This document shows, one piece after another, positions 8,234 to 16,660 of a DNA stretch of 64,000 nucleotides. The position numbers were made by a program, and so were the translations under genes. The notes below the pieces were generated by a model. The model worked only from the letters and a program-made list of their open reading frames with translations. It was not told the origin of the DNA and searched no databases. The stretch covers positions 1 through 64,000 of the forward strand of contig NZ_JBBBNY010000001.1 in the NCBI RefSeq assembly GCF_037137055.1, read 5' to 3'. Source of the DNA: Frateuria_A yonginensis. Lineage in GTDB: Bacteria; Pseudomonadota; Gammaproteobacteria; Xanthomonadales; Rhodanobacteraceae. How positions within the stretch are numbered: position 1 is the stretch's first letter; each line of letters starts with the position of its first letter.

Positions 8234-10561
8234 TCAGAACGGCAGTTTCAGGCCCGGATCCACCAGCAGCAGCTGCTCGCGGAACGCCTGCTGGATGCGC
8301 TTGAGCGCCGCCGGGTTGTCCGCATCGAAGCGCAGCACCAGCACCGGCGTGGTGTTGGAGGCGCGCACCAGACCCCAGCCGTCCGGCCAGTCGGCGCGCA
8401 CGCCGTCGATGGTCACCAGGGTGGCGTCGCCGAAACCGGCCTTCTCCTTGAACTTCTCGATGAAGCGGTAGTGCTCGCCCTCGGCCAGCTGGATCTTCAG
8501 CTCCGGCGTGGACACGCCCTTCGGGCAGGTGGCGAAGATCGCCTCCGGGGTGCGCCCCTCGATGTCGCCGGCGAGGATCTCCAGCAGTCGCGCGCCGGCG
8601 TAGATGCCGTCGTCGAAGCCGTACCAGCGCTCCTTGAAGAAGAAGTGGCCGCTCATCTCGCCGGCCAGCTCCGCCTGCGTCTCGCGCATCTTGGCCTTGA
8701 TCAGCGAATGGCCGGTGCGCCACATCAGCGGGCTGCCGCCGGCCTCCAGCACCTGGCCCTTCAGGTGCCCGGTGCACTTGACGTCGTAGATGATCGTGGC
8801 GCCCGGCTGGCGCGACAGCACGTCGCGCGCGAACAGCATCAGCAGCCGGTCGGGGTAGATGATCTCGCCCTCGCGGGTGACCACGCCCAGGCGGTCGCCG
8901 TCGCCGTCGAAGGCCACGCCGAGGTCCGCGCCGGTCTGGCGCACGGCGTGGATCAAATCCTCCAGATTGTGCGGGTCGGACGGATCGGGGTGGTGGTTGG
9001 GGAAGGTGCCGTCCACCTCGCAGTACAGCGGCACCACCTCGCAGCCGATGCCCTCGAGCACCTGCGGCGCCACCGCGCCGGGGATGCCGTTGCCGCAGTC
9101 GACCACCACCTTCATGCGCCGCTCGGCCTGTACGTCGGAGGTGATCCGCTCGATGTAGTCCGGCACCACGTCGACGTGGCGCAGGCCGCCCTGGCCACCG
9201 GCCTCCAGCGCGCCGCCGGCGATGCGCTGGTAGAGGTCCTGGATCGCGCCCTCGGACAGCGTCTCGCCGCCGACCACGATCTTGAAGCCGTTGTAGTCGG
9301 GCGGGTTGTGGCTGCCGGTCACCGCCACGCCGCTGCCGGTGTTGAAGCGGTAGGCGGCGAAATACACCACCGGCGTCGGCACCGCGCCGATATCGATGAC
9401 ATCGATGTTGGCCTCGCGCAGGCCGTCGGACAGCGCGCCGGCGAGCTCCGGACCCGACAGCCGCCCGTCGCGGCCGACCACGATCTCGGTCAGGCCCTTC
9501 TCGCGCATCAGCGTGCCGATCGACTGCCCGAGCAGCCGCGCCACGCGCGGGGTGAGCGTCTTGCCGACCACGCCGCGCACGTCGTAGGCGCGGAAGATGC
9601 TCGGATCCACCGCCTCGGCCGGACTCGCCTCGGGGGGTTCCATCGGCAGGGGGGTGGCGGATCGCATCACCGGCGGGACCGGCTCGGGCTTGGCTTGCAT
9701 GACATCGGACACCGTGATCTCCTCGGTTCGTGGCTCATGGCGCCGGGCGTCGCGCCCGAGCAGCCGTAACAGGTAAAGGCCCCCACCGATTCCCAGCAGC
9801 GCCAGCACGGCGGCAAATGGCCAGGAGCGCGGCAACACGATGAAGGCGGCCGGCAGCGCCACGCCCACGCTGAAGTTGCTGCCCGGCACCGGCTTGACGT
9901 CGTTCTCCGCCTCGGCCGATGCGGAACCGCGCGAGAGCAGGCTCAACTCGCCGCGATCGTCGCCCTGGCGCAGGTCGATCCGCCCTTCTCCGGGCGCAAT
10001 GGACTCGAACCGCTGTTGCAGTGGCGTGAACGGCAGCTCCACCCAGATCCAGGCCTGCGGTCGCTGCAGCGATCCGAGCGGCTGCACCAGGCTCAGCCGA
10101 CGCCCGCCAGCGGTCACCACGGTCTGCACCGGGGGCTCGCCCTCGCCGGTCTGCGCGGCCATCAGCTGCGCCGCCTTGGCGTAGCCGAAGTCGCGGTAGT
10201 TGGCGTGCAGCACCTCGTCCAGGCCGGCGCTGAACACTTCCACGTTCAGCGCCTGCGGCAGGTGCGCGCGCACGGCCGCGGCCAGTTGCGCCGGAACGCC
10301 CTGCGCCTCGGCCGGGGTGACCGCCGCCACCGCCTGGGCCACCTGCCGGCGCTCCGCCGCGATCTCGGTCGTCAGCGCACGTACCGCCTGGTCGCGCGCC
10401 GCGTAGACGCGCGCCACCCCGTCGCTTTCGCTGGCGATCAGCCAGGCCTGCCAGGCGCAGAACAGGCCCAGCAGCAGGAGCAGGGTGCCGCCGGCCAGCG
10501 ACAGCAGCCGCTGCCAAGACACCGCACCGAGGCGAAACCTGTTTGCGATTTCTCGTGCCAT
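8234..10561 (-). CDS. algC: Phosphomannomutase/phosphoglucomutase with membrane-anchored N-terminal extension
   Basis: Interconverts 1- and 6-phosphates of mannose and glucose for LPS, exopolysaccharide and rhamnose precursors (AlgC/XanA role). The 775-residue protein is far longer than the roughly 450-residue enzyme. Residues 1-300 contain a membrane helix (about 17-37), an extracytoplasmic-looking region, a second helix (about 244-264) and a Pro-rich linker. The alpha-phosphohexomutase domains follow from about 318, with the phosphoserine loop TGSHNPPDYNG (Ser417) and the metal loop DGDGDR near 550. So the enzyme is probably tethered to the inner membrane with its catalytic part in the cytoplasm. 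It is the last gene of coaBC-dut-algC, 28 bases after dut. Confidence 0.93.
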   Translation of the reverse strand: MAREIANRFRLGAVSWQRLLSLAGGTLLLLLGLFCAWQAWLIASESDGVARVYAARDQAVRALTTEIAAERRQVAQAVAAVTPAEAQGVPAQLAAAVRAHLPQALNVEVFSAGLDEVLHANYRDFGYAKAAQLMAAQTGEGEPPVQTVVTAGGRRLSLVQPLGSLQRPQAWIWVELPFTPLQQRFESIAPGEGRIDLRQGDDRGELSLLSRGSASAEAENDVKPVPGSNFSVGVALPAAFIVLPRSWPFAAVLALLGIGGGLYLLRLLGRDARRHEPRTEEITVSDVMQAKPEPVPPVMRSATPLPMEPPEASPAEAVDPSIFRAYDVRGVVGKTLTPRVARLLGQSIGTLMREKGLTEIVVGRDGRLSGPELAGALSDGLREANIDVIDIGAVPTPVVYFAAYRFNTGSGVAVTGSHNPPDYNGFKIVVGGETLSEGAIQDLYQRIAGGALEAGGQGGLRHVDVVPDYIERITSDVQAERRMKVVVDCGNGIPGAVAPQVLEGIGCEVVPLYCEVDGTFPNHHPDPSDPHNLEDLIHAVRQTGADLGVAFDGDGDRLGVVTREGEIIYPDRLLMLFARDVLSRQPGATIIYDVKCTGHLKGQVLEAGGSPLMWRTGHSLIKAKMRETQAELAGEMSGHFFFKERWYGFDDGIYAGARLLEILAGDIEGRTPEAIFATCPKGVSTPELKIQLAEGEHYRFIEKFKEKAGFGDATLVTIDGVRADWPDGWGLVRASNTTPVLVLRFDADNPAALKRIQQAFREQLLLVDPGLKLPF

Positions 10562-10589
10562 CCCCCGCTCCCGACGTTTGCGCCGCGCC

Positions 10590-11045
10590 TCAGCCGATCC
10601 CGGTCGAACCGAACCCGCCGGTGCCGCGAACGGACGGCGCGAACTCCTGCACCACCCGCAGCCTGGCCCGGCCCACCGGCACCAGCAGCAGCTGCGCGAT
10701 GCGGTCCCCCACGCCGATGGTGTACGGCGCCTGGCCGCGATTCCAGCAGGAGATCATCAGCGGGCCCTGGTAGTCGGCATCGATCACCCCGACCAGGTTG
10801 CCCATCACCAGCCCATGCCGGTGGCCCAGCCCGGAACGCGGCACGATCAGGGCGCACCAGCCCGGATCGCCGATGTGGATGGCGATGCCGCTGGGCACCA
10901 GCGCGCTTTCGCCGGGCGCGAGCGTCAGCGGCGCGTCGACCGCCGCGCGCAGGTCCATGCCGGCGCTGCCCGGTGTGGCCGCTTCCGGCAGCGGAATGGT
11001 CTGGCCCAGCCGGGCATCGAGAATCTTCAATTCGATATCGATCAT
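10590..11045 (-). CDS. dut: Deoxyuridine 5'-triphosphate nucleotidohydrolase
   Basis: Trimeric dUTPase that hydrolyses dUTP to dUMP and pyrophosphate, keeping uracil out of DNA and feeding thymidylate synthesis. The 151-residue protein shows all five motifs in order: AGMDLRA, PRSGLG, GVIDADYQG, GDRIAQL and the C-terminal flexible RGTGGFGSTG. Its ATG overlaps the coaBC stop in an ATGA junction, indicating translational coupling. The coaBC-dut-algC order is also known from Pseudomonas. Confidence 0.97.
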   Translation of the reverse strand: MIDIELKILDARLGQTIPLPEAATPGSAGMDLRAAVDAPLTLAPGESALVPSGIAIHIGDPGWCALIVPRSGLGHRHGLVMGNLVGVIDADYQGPLMISCWNRGQAPYTIGVGDRIAQLLLVPVGRARLRVVQEFAPSVRGTGGFGSTGIG

Positions 11046-12247
11046 GCGTAGGTGGCGCGGTAGCGTTCGGCGATGCACGCGACCAGCCGCGTGGCCAGGT
11101 CGCGCTTGGGGGCGCGCGGCAGCTCCTCGCCGCCGCCGGGCCAGTAGACGGCGAGCGCGTTGTCCTCCGCCTCGAAGCCGAGGCCGGCGCCGACGCGGTT
11201 CGCGGCGATCATGTCCAGGCCCTTGCGGGCGAGCTTGTCCTGCGCGTAGGCGGCCAGCTCGCGCGTCTCGGCGGCGAAGCCGACCAGGAACGGGCGCGGC
11301 GAGCGCGCGGCCAGTTCCTTCAGGATGTCCGGGTTCTCGGTCAACTGCAGCGCCAGCGGCGCGCCGTCCTGTTTCTTCAGCTTGTGCGGCGCCACCTCGA
11401 GCGGACGGTAGTCGCCGACCGCGGCGGCACCGACGTAGATGTCGGCCTGCGCCGCCCCGGCGAGCACCGCCTCGCGCATCTGCGCGGCGCTGCGCACATC
11501 GATCCGCCGGGCCACGCCCGGCGGCGTGGGCAGGCTGACCGGCCCGGCCACCAGGGTCACCTCGGCACCGGCCAGCGCGGCGGCCTCGGCCACGGCGAAA
11601 CCCATGCGGCCCGAGCTGCGGTTGCCGATGAAGCGCACCGGATCGATGTCCTCGTAGGTGGGGCCTGCGCTCACCACCACACGCAGGCCGGCCAGCGTGC
11701 CGGCGCCGAACGAGGCGGCCAGCGCATCGCGCAACTCGTGCGGCTCCAGCATGCGGCCCGAGCCGACGTCGCCGCAGGCCTGCTCGCCTGCCGCCGGACC
11801 GAGCACGCGCACGCCGCGCGCGCGCAGCGTGGCCAGGTTCGCCTGCACTGCCGGATGCGCCCACATCTGCTGGTTCATCGCCGGCGCCACGTACAGCGGC
11901 GCGGCGCTGGCCAGGCACAGCGTGGTCAGCAGGTCGTCGGCGTGGCCGTGCGCCAGGCGGGCGAGGATGTCGGCGCTGGCCGGGGCGACCAGCACCCGCT
12001 CGGCCCAGCGCGCCAGCTCGATGTGGCCCATCGCGGCCTCGGCGCCTTCGTCCCACAACGACACCCGCACCGGTTGGCCGGACAGGGCCTGGAACGTGGT
12101 CGTGCCGACGAAGTGCGTGGCGCCCTCGGTCATGACCACGCGCACTTCGGCGCCCTGTTCACGCAGGCGGCGCACCAGCTCGCACGATTTGTAGGCCGCG
12201 ATACCGGCCGAGACGCCGAGCAGGATGCGACGTTGGGCGAGACTCAT
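11042..12247 (-). CDS. coaBC: Bifunctional phosphopantothenoylcysteine decarboxylase/synthetase
   Basis: Two consecutive steps of coenzyme A synthesis: CoaB joins phosphopantothenate and cysteine (CTP-dependent) and FMN-containing CoaC decarboxylates the product. The 401-residue protein starts with the flavoprotein domain (GVSAGIAAYKS at about 12-22, the PAMNQQMW substrate motif, and the ACGDVGSGRM loop with its cysteine near residue 160). It continues with the CoaB domain (SAGPTYEDIDPVRFIGNRSSG from about 190, and the NRVG/ATR-type C-terminal stretches). It is the first gene of the operon, divergent from radC with about 96 bases between starts. Confidence 0.96.
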   Translation of the reverse strand: MSLAQRRILLGVSAGIAAYKSCELVRRLREQGAEVRVVMTEGATHFVGTTTFQALSGQPVRVSLWDEGAEAAMGHIELARWAERVLVAPASADILARLAHGHADDLLTTLCLASAAPLYVAPAMNQQMWAHPAVQANLATLRARGVRVLGPAAGEQACGDVGSGRMLEPHELRDALAASFGAGTLAGLRVVVSAGPTYEDIDPVRFIGNRSSGRMGFAVAEAAALAGAEVTLVAGPVSLPTPPGVARRIDVRSAAQMREAVLAGAAQADIYVGAAAVGDYRPLEVAPHKLKKQDGAPLALQLTENPDILKELAARSPRPFLVGFAAETRELAAYAQDKLARKGLDMIAANRVGAGLGFEAEDNALAVYWPGGGEELPRAPKRDLATRLVACIAERYRATYA

Positions 12248-12343
12248 GTAGGACGGGCCTGACAGGCGGGCGAAGCGCTAGCTTACCGGAATCGTCCCCG
12301 GCCTCTGCTGCCCAGGTCGCATCCGCGGCGGCACGCTGGGCGC

Positions 12344-13015
12344 ATGAGCATCCGCCACTGGCCTGCGGGCGAGCGCCCGCGCGAGAAGCTGCTGCAGCAC
12401 GGCAGCGCCGCCCTGTCCGACGCCGAACTGCTGGCCGTGCTGCTGGGCAGCGGCGTACCCGGCAAGGACGCGATCGCGCTGGGCCGTGAACTGCTGCAGG
12501 CGGCCGGCAGCCTCGGCGCCCTGCTCGGCCGGCCGGACCGCCCGGTGCAGGCCGCCGGCCTGGGGCCAGCCAAGCGCGCCCGCATCGCCGCCGCGCTCGA
12601 GCTGGCCCGGCGCAGCCTGGCCGAGCAACTGCAGGCACGGCCCAGCCTGGGCAGCCCACGCGACAGCGGCGACTACCTCTCCGCCCGCCTGCGCCACCTG
12701 CCCTACGAAGTATTCGGCTGTCTCTACCTGGACAACCGCCACCGCGTACTGGCCTTCGAGGAGCTGTTCCGGGGCACCGTGGACGGCGCCAGCGTGCACC
12801 CGCGCGAGGTGGTGCGGGCGTGCCTGAAGCACAACGCCTGTGCCGTGATCTTCGCCCACAACCATCCCAGCGGCGTGGCCGAGCCCAGCGCCGCCGACCG
12901 CGCGATTACCCGCGAGCTGCGCGAGGCCCTGCAGCTGGTCGGCGTACGCGTGCTGGACCACCTGGTGATCGGCCAGGGCACGCCCGTGTCGATGGCCGAA
13001 CGCGGGCTGCTGTAG
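12344..13015 (+). CDS. radC: RadC/MPN-domain protein
   Basis: A 223-residue JAMM/MPN-fold protein of the RadC family. It has an N-terminal helix-hairpin-helix-like domain (LSDAELLAVLLGSG, then LGPAKRARIAAALEL) and a C-terminal JAMM metal site HNHPSG with H172, H174, S176 and D185. The historical name implies DNA repair, but a repair function is not firmly established for the family. Length matches the usual 220-225 residues. Its place next to coaBC-dut-algC is conserved with Pseudomonas. A GC hairpin follows the stop codon. Confidence 0.94.
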   Translation: MSIRHWPAGERPREKLLQHGSAALSDAELLAVLLGSGVPGKDAIALGRELLQAAGSLGALLGRPDRPVQAAGLGPAKRARIAAALELARRSLAEQLQARPSLGSPRDSGDYLSARLRHLPYEVFGCLYLDNRHRVLAFEELFRGTVDGASVHPREVVRACLKHNACAVIFAHNHPSGVAEPSAADRAITRELREALQLVGVRVLDHLVIGQGTPVSMAERGLL

Positions 13016-13026
13016 CCGGCCCGGCC

Positions 13027-13059
13027 GCACCGCCCGGGATCCGTCGGTCCGGGCGGTGC
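13027..13059 (+). terminator. GC hairpin after radC
   Basis: GCACCGCCCGG (13027-13037) and CCGGGCGGTGC (13049-13059) pair perfectly over 11 bp around an 11-base loop, starting 12 bases after the radC stop codon. No T tract follows, so it is a stabilising or factor-dependent stop rather than a classic intrinsic terminator. Confidence 0.5.
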
Positions 13060-13215
13060 GGGCGATGCAGGGGAAAGGGGGGCGGCGCGCGGGGAGAGCC
13101 GCGCCGCCCGGATGCGACCGAGGGGAGCATCGGGCGCCCTCGAAGGATGGCGGCGGTCTGTGACCGGGGTATGACGGCGCCCCCTCTTGACAGCCGCGGA
13201 AACAGGCCGCGCGAC

Positions 13216-13224
13216 TTATGCACA
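13216..13224 (+). promoter_or_regulatory. DnaA box (TTATGCACA)
   Basis: Exact match to the TTATNCACA consensus for DnaA binding. It lies about 60 bp upstream of the AT-rich island. A single 9-mer could occur by chance, but another consensus box lies 164 bp downstream. Confidence 0.5.
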
Positions 13225-13286
13225 AACCGGCCGCATCGGGCCTGCCGGCCGGGAGTTCGTTGACGGTCTCAGGCATGCCAGATAAC

Positions 13287-13317
13287 TCGTTGTTTTTATT
13301 GTATTGTTTAATTTACA
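13287..13317. other. AT-rich island (DUE-like)
   Basis: Thirty-one bases composed almost entirely of A and T (tracts such as TTTTTATTGTATTG and TTTAATTTA) in a chromosome segment that is otherwise strongly GC-rich. It lies between two consensus DnaA boxes. It could be a DNA-unwinding element, an AT-rich promoter/UP region for argS, or a relic of inserted DNA. Confidence 0.5.
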
Positions 13318-13367
13318 AGCCGTTCACCGTACTGCGGAGGCCACGGCACCGGCCCGGTCCCCCTTCT

Positions 13368-13388
13368 TTCCCCACAGAGTTATCCACA
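13368..13388 (+). promoter_or_regulatory. DnaA box TTATCCACA with a degenerate neighbour
   Basis: A perfect strong DnaA box, TTATCCACA, occupies 13380-13388. A degenerate copy, TTCCCCACA, starts 12 bp upstream at 13368. The layout resembles the paired boxes in oriC regions of Pseudomonas relatives. It lies 95 bp before the argS start, so DnaA control of argS is an alternative. Confidence 0.55.
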
Positions 13389-13482
13389 AGCTTGTCCCCG
13401 GCCCGGTGCTCCGGCCGGCCGCGGGCCGGCCGCGGCGCGCTCTGCTAGGATTGGCGGTTCCCATCGACGCCGATCCCACGCC

Positions 13483-15171
13483 GTGAAGCAATCGCTGCGC
13501 GACCTGCTGCTGCAGGCCATCCGGACCCTGCAGGACGCCGCCGTCCTGCCCGCCGACCTCGAACTGCCGCCCTTCGTGGTGGAACGCGCGCGCAGCCGCG
13601 AACACGGCGACTTCGCCACCAATGCGGCGATGCTGCTGGCCAGGCCGGCCAGGGCCAAGCCGCGCGAACTGGCGGAGAAGCTGGTCGCCGCCCTGCCCGC
13701 CAACGCGCTGGTGGCCAAGGTCGAGATCGCCGGTCCCGGCTTCATCAACTTCTTTCTGAGCCCGGCCGCCTACCACGCCGAAGTGCGGCGCATCTTCGCC
13801 GAAGGCGACGCCTACGGCCGCAGCACCAGCGGTGCCGGCACCACCGTCGGCGTGGAGTTCGTCTCGGCCAACCCGACCGGGCCGCTGCACGTGGGCCACG
13901 GCCGTGCGGCGGCGATCGGCGACTGCCTGGCCCGCCTGCTGGAAGCGACCGGCTGGGACGTCAAGCGCGAGTTCTACTACAACGACGCCGGCGTGCAGAT
14001 CCAGAACCTGGCGATCTCCGTGCAGGCGCGCGCCCGCGGCCTGGCACCCGGCGACGAGGGCTGGCCCGAGGACGGCTACCGCGGCGACTACATCGCCGAC
14101 GTGGCGCGCGCCTACCTGGTCGGCGAGTCGGTGGTGGCCGACGGCCACACCGTCACCGGCGCCGGCGACCCCGACGACCTGGAGGCGATCCGCCACTTCG
14201 CGGTGGCCTACCTGCGCCGCGAGCAGGACCTGGACCTGAAGGCGTTCGGCGTCGGCTTCGACACCTACTTCCTGGAATCGTCGCTGTACACCGACGGCAA
14301 GGTGGAGGAGACCGTGCGCGAGCTCGTCGCCCACGGCCACACCTACGAGGAAGGCGGCGCACTGTGGCTGCGCTCGACCGACTTCGGCGACGACAAGGAC
14401 CGCGTGATGCGCAAGTCCGACGGCACCTACACCTACTTCGTGCCGGACGTCGCCTACCACCGCTCCAAGTGGCAGCGCGGCTACGTCCGCGCGATCACCG
14501 AGCTGGGCTCGGACCACCACGGCTCGCTGGCGCGCGTGAAGGCCGGCCTGCAGGCGCTCGACTGCGGCATCCCCAAAGGCTGGCCGGAGTACGTGCTGCA
14601 CCAGATGGTCACCGTGATGCGGGGCGGCGAAGAGGTGAAGATCTCCAAGCGTGCCGGCAGCTACGTCACCCTGCGCGACCTGATCGACGAGGCCGGGCGC
14701 GACGCCACGCGCTACTTCCTGATCTCGCGCAAGGCCGACTCGCAGCTGGTGTTCGACATCGACCTGGCCCGCTCGCAGTCCAACGACAACCCGGTCTACT
14801 ACATCCAGTACGCCCACGCGCGGGTGTGCTCGGTGCTGCGTCAGGCCGGCGAGAAAGGCTTCGCGGTGGACCTGCAGCAGGGCCTGGCGGAGCTCGCCCG
14901 GCTGGACAACGAGCACGAGCAGATCCTGCTCACCGAACTGTCCAGGTACCCCGAGATCGTGGACAGCGCCGCCGCCAACCTCGAGCCGCACCTGCTCGCC
15001 GGCTGGCTGCGCGAACTGGCCAACGCCTTCCACACCTACTACAACTCGCACCAGTTCCTGGTCGACGACGCCGCGCTGCGCAACGCGCGCCTGGCGCTGG
15101 TGGTGGCCACGCGGCAGGTGCTGAAGAACGGGCTGGGCCTGCTCGGCCTGAGTGCCCCGGAGAGCATGTGA
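13483..15171 (+). CDS. argS: Arginyl-tRNA synthetase
   Basis: Class I synthetase charging tRNA-Arg. The 562-residue protein begins with the Arg-tRNA synthetase N-terminal (Add-1) domain, has the HIGH signature as HVGH (136-139) within ANPTGPLHVGHGR, and ends with the DALR anticodon-binding domain (about 440-562). Like many ArgRS enzymes it lacks a clean KMSKS, with KISKRAG in its place. GTG is the start codon; no upstream alternative extends the conserved N-terminus. The stop codon overlaps the SPOR gene start by one base (TGATG), so the two are coupled. Confidence 0.97.
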   Translation: MKQSLRDLLLQAIRTLQDAAVLPADLELPPFVVERARSREHGDFATNAAMLLARPARAKPRELAEKLVAALPANALVAKVEIAGPGFINFFLSPAAYHAEVRRIFAEGDAYGRSTSGAGTTVGVEFVSANPTGPLHVGHGRAAAIGDCLARLLEATGWDVKREFYYNDAGVQIQNLAISVQARARGLAPGDEGWPEDGYRGDYIADVARAYLVGESVVADGHTVTGAGDPDDLEAIRHFAVAYLRREQDLDLKAFGVGFDTYFLESSLYTDGKVEETVRELVAHGHTYEEGGALWLRSTDFGDDKDRVMRKSDGTYTYFVPDVAYHRSKWQRGYVRAITELGSDHHGSLARVKAGLQALDCGIPKGWPEYVLHQMVTVMRGGEEVKISKRAGSYVTLRDLIDEAGRDATRYFLISRKADSQLVFDIDLARSQSNDNPVYYIQYAHARVCSVLRQAGEKGFAVDLQQGLAELARLDNEHEQILLTELSRYPEIVDSAAANLEPHLLAGWLRELANAFHTYYNSHQFLVDDAALRNARLALVVATRQVLKNGLGLLGLSAPESM

Positions 15172-15860
15172 TGGCAACGCGCAAAGGCAAGGGCCGGCAG
15201 GCCGTACGCAACCGCAAGGGCGGCTTCCCGGCCTGGGGCTGGGCGGTCATCGGCATCGCGGTCGGCGTGGTCGCGATGGTGGTGATGACCCACCGCTCGC
15301 TGCTGCCGATGGCGCCCACCGGCCCGCAGCCGAATCCGCAGGCCACCGCGCAGGGTGGCGGCGATACCGGCCTGGCGCCGGCCGAGAGCGCGCCGAAGAA
15401 GCCGCAGTACGACTTCTACTCGGTGCTCTCGGAGAAGGAGGTGCGCATTCCCGACGAGCAGATCAGCGCGCAGGCGCGCGCCGAGCAGCAGCAGAAGCAG
15501 CAGGCCGCCCAGCAGGCGCAACAGGCGGCCGCGCAGCCGGCGGCGACGCCTCCCAGCGCACCCTCCGCGGTGACCGAGAACATCCAGGCCGCGCCCGCCT
15601 CGGCGGTGCCGCAGCCAGCCGCCGGCAGCGGCTACCTGCTGCAGGTCGGCGCCTTCCCCAGTGCCGCCGACGCCGAAGCCTTGAAGGCGAAGCTCGCGCT
15701 GCAGGGCTTCGTCGCCAACGTGCAGCCGGTGGCCGTCGGCGGGCAGACCTTCCACCGCGTGCGGCTGGGGCCGTTCCGCTCCGCCTCCGCGCTGGAGGCG
15801 GCCAAGCAGCGCCTGGCGGCGGCAGGCATTCCGGCGATCGCGCTGAAGGAAGGCCGTTGA
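15171..15860 (+). CDS. FtsN-like SPOR-domain protein
   Basis: A 229-residue bitopic inner-membrane protein: basic cytoplasmic N-terminus (about 1-21), one transmembrane helix (about 22-41), a Pro/Gln/Ala-rich periplasmic linker with a Gln-rich coiled stretch (100-125) and a C-terminal SPOR domain (about 150-226). The SPOR domain carries the two-repeat pattern YLLQVGAF and VRLGPF. SPOR domains bind denuded glycan at the septum, so a cell-division role like FtsN is likely. Coupling to argS by a one-base overlap, and the argS-SPOR gene order, are known from other gammaproteobacteria. priA, which often precedes argS in that neighbourhood, is absent here. Confidence 0.85.
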   Translation: MATRKGKGRQAVRNRKGGFPAWGWAVIGIAVGVVAMVVMTHRSLLPMAPTGPQPNPQATAQGGGDTGLAPAESAPKKPQYDFYSVLSEKEVRIPDEQISAQARAEQQQKQQAAQQAQQAAAQPAATPPSAPSAVTENIQAAPASAVPQPAAGSGYLLQVGAFPSAADAEALKAKLALQGFVANVQPVAVGGQTFHRVRLGPFRSASALEAAKQRLAAAGIPAIALKEGR

Positions 15861-15861
15861 G

Positions 15862-16614
15862 ATGACCGTGCGCACGGCCTGGATCACCGGCGCCAGTTCC
15901 GGTTTCGGTGCCGCCAGCGTGGAGCGCTTCGTCGCCGGCGGCTGGCGGGTGATCGCCAGTGCCCGCCGCGCCGAGCGCCTGCAGCCGCTGGTGGAACGCC
16001 ACGGCGCCGAGCGCGTGCACGTGGCGGCGTTCGACATCCGCGACGAAGCCGCCATGCGCTCGGCGCATGCCGCACTGCCGCCCGCCTTCGCCGGCGTGGA
16101 CCTGCTGGTGAACAACGCCGGGCTGGCGCTGGGCACCGCCCCCGCGCAGCAGGCGGACCTCGCGCAGTGGAAGCAGATGATCGACACCAACGTCACCGCG
16201 CTGGTGACGCTGACCCGCCTGCTGCTGCCGACGCTGATCGAGCGCCGCGGCGCGATCGTCAACATCAGCTCCACCGCCAGCACCTATCCCTACCCGGGCG
16301 GCAACGTGTACGGCGGCACCAAGGCCTTCGTCTCGCAGTTCTCGCTCGGCCTGCGCTCGGACCTGCACGGCACCGGCGTGCGCGTGACCTCGGTGGAGCC
16401 GGGCATGGCGCAGACCGAGTTCACCCTGGTGCGTACCGGCGGCGACCAGGCCGCGTCCGACAGGCTCTATGCCGGCGCGCAGCCGATCACCGCCGGCGAC
16501 ATCGCCGAGACGCTGTGGTGGATCGCCACCCTGCCGCCGCACCTCAACATCAACCGCATCGAGCTGATGCCCGTCAGCCAGTCCTTCGCCGGCTTCCAGG
16601 TGCACCGCGACTGA
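15862..16614 (+). CDS. Short-chain dehydrogenase (YdfG-like)
   Basis: A 250-residue classical SDR with the cofactor loop TGASSGFG (residues 10-17), the NNAG motif near 88, the catalytic Ser in NISSTAS and YGGTK giving the Tyr-xxx-Lys pair (about 151-155). The Arg-rich segment after strand 2 (SARRAERL) suggests NADP(H). The nearest family is YdfG, the NADP-dependent 3-hydroxy acid/serine dehydrogenase, but the substrate cannot be set from sequence. It begins 2 bases after the SPOR gene stop, so it is the third gene of the argS operon. Confidence 0.85.
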   Translation: MTVRTAWITGASSGFGAASVERFVAGGWRVIASARRAERLQPLVERHGAERVHVAAFDIRDEAAMRSAHAALPPAFAGVDLLVNNAGLALGTAPAQQADLAQWKQMIDTNVTALVTLTRLLLPTLIERRGAIVNISSTASTYPYPGGNVYGGTKAFVSQFSLGLRSDLHGTGVRVTSVEPGMAQTEFTLVRTGGDQAASDRLYAGAQPITAGDIAETLWWIATLPPHLNINRIELMPVSQSFAGFQVHRD

Positions 16615-16660
16615 CCCGCTGCGGCGCGCAGAAGCGCGCGTCGGCAGGCAGCAGCGGTTA

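Larger units (their letters stand above)
13016..13482. other. 467-bp gene-free region between radC and argS
   Basis: No convincing gene is seen here. The region contains the radC hairpin, a purine-rich GC stretch (13060-13140), a lone TTGACA at 13187-13192 without a well-spaced -10, two DnaA-box matches separated by an AT-rich island, and a degenerate third box. The AT island contrasts sharply with the GC-rich surroundings. The argS promoter must lie here but cannot be assigned. Confidence 0.6.

Noticed and set aside
13187..13221. TTGACA with TTATGC as a promoter for argS
   Set aside because: The spacer is 23 bp, outside the working range, and the TTATGC is part of a DnaA box.
13324..15177. 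A 617-codon minus-strand frame opposite argS
   Set aside because: It lacks a start context and known domains, and argS on the other strand is certain.
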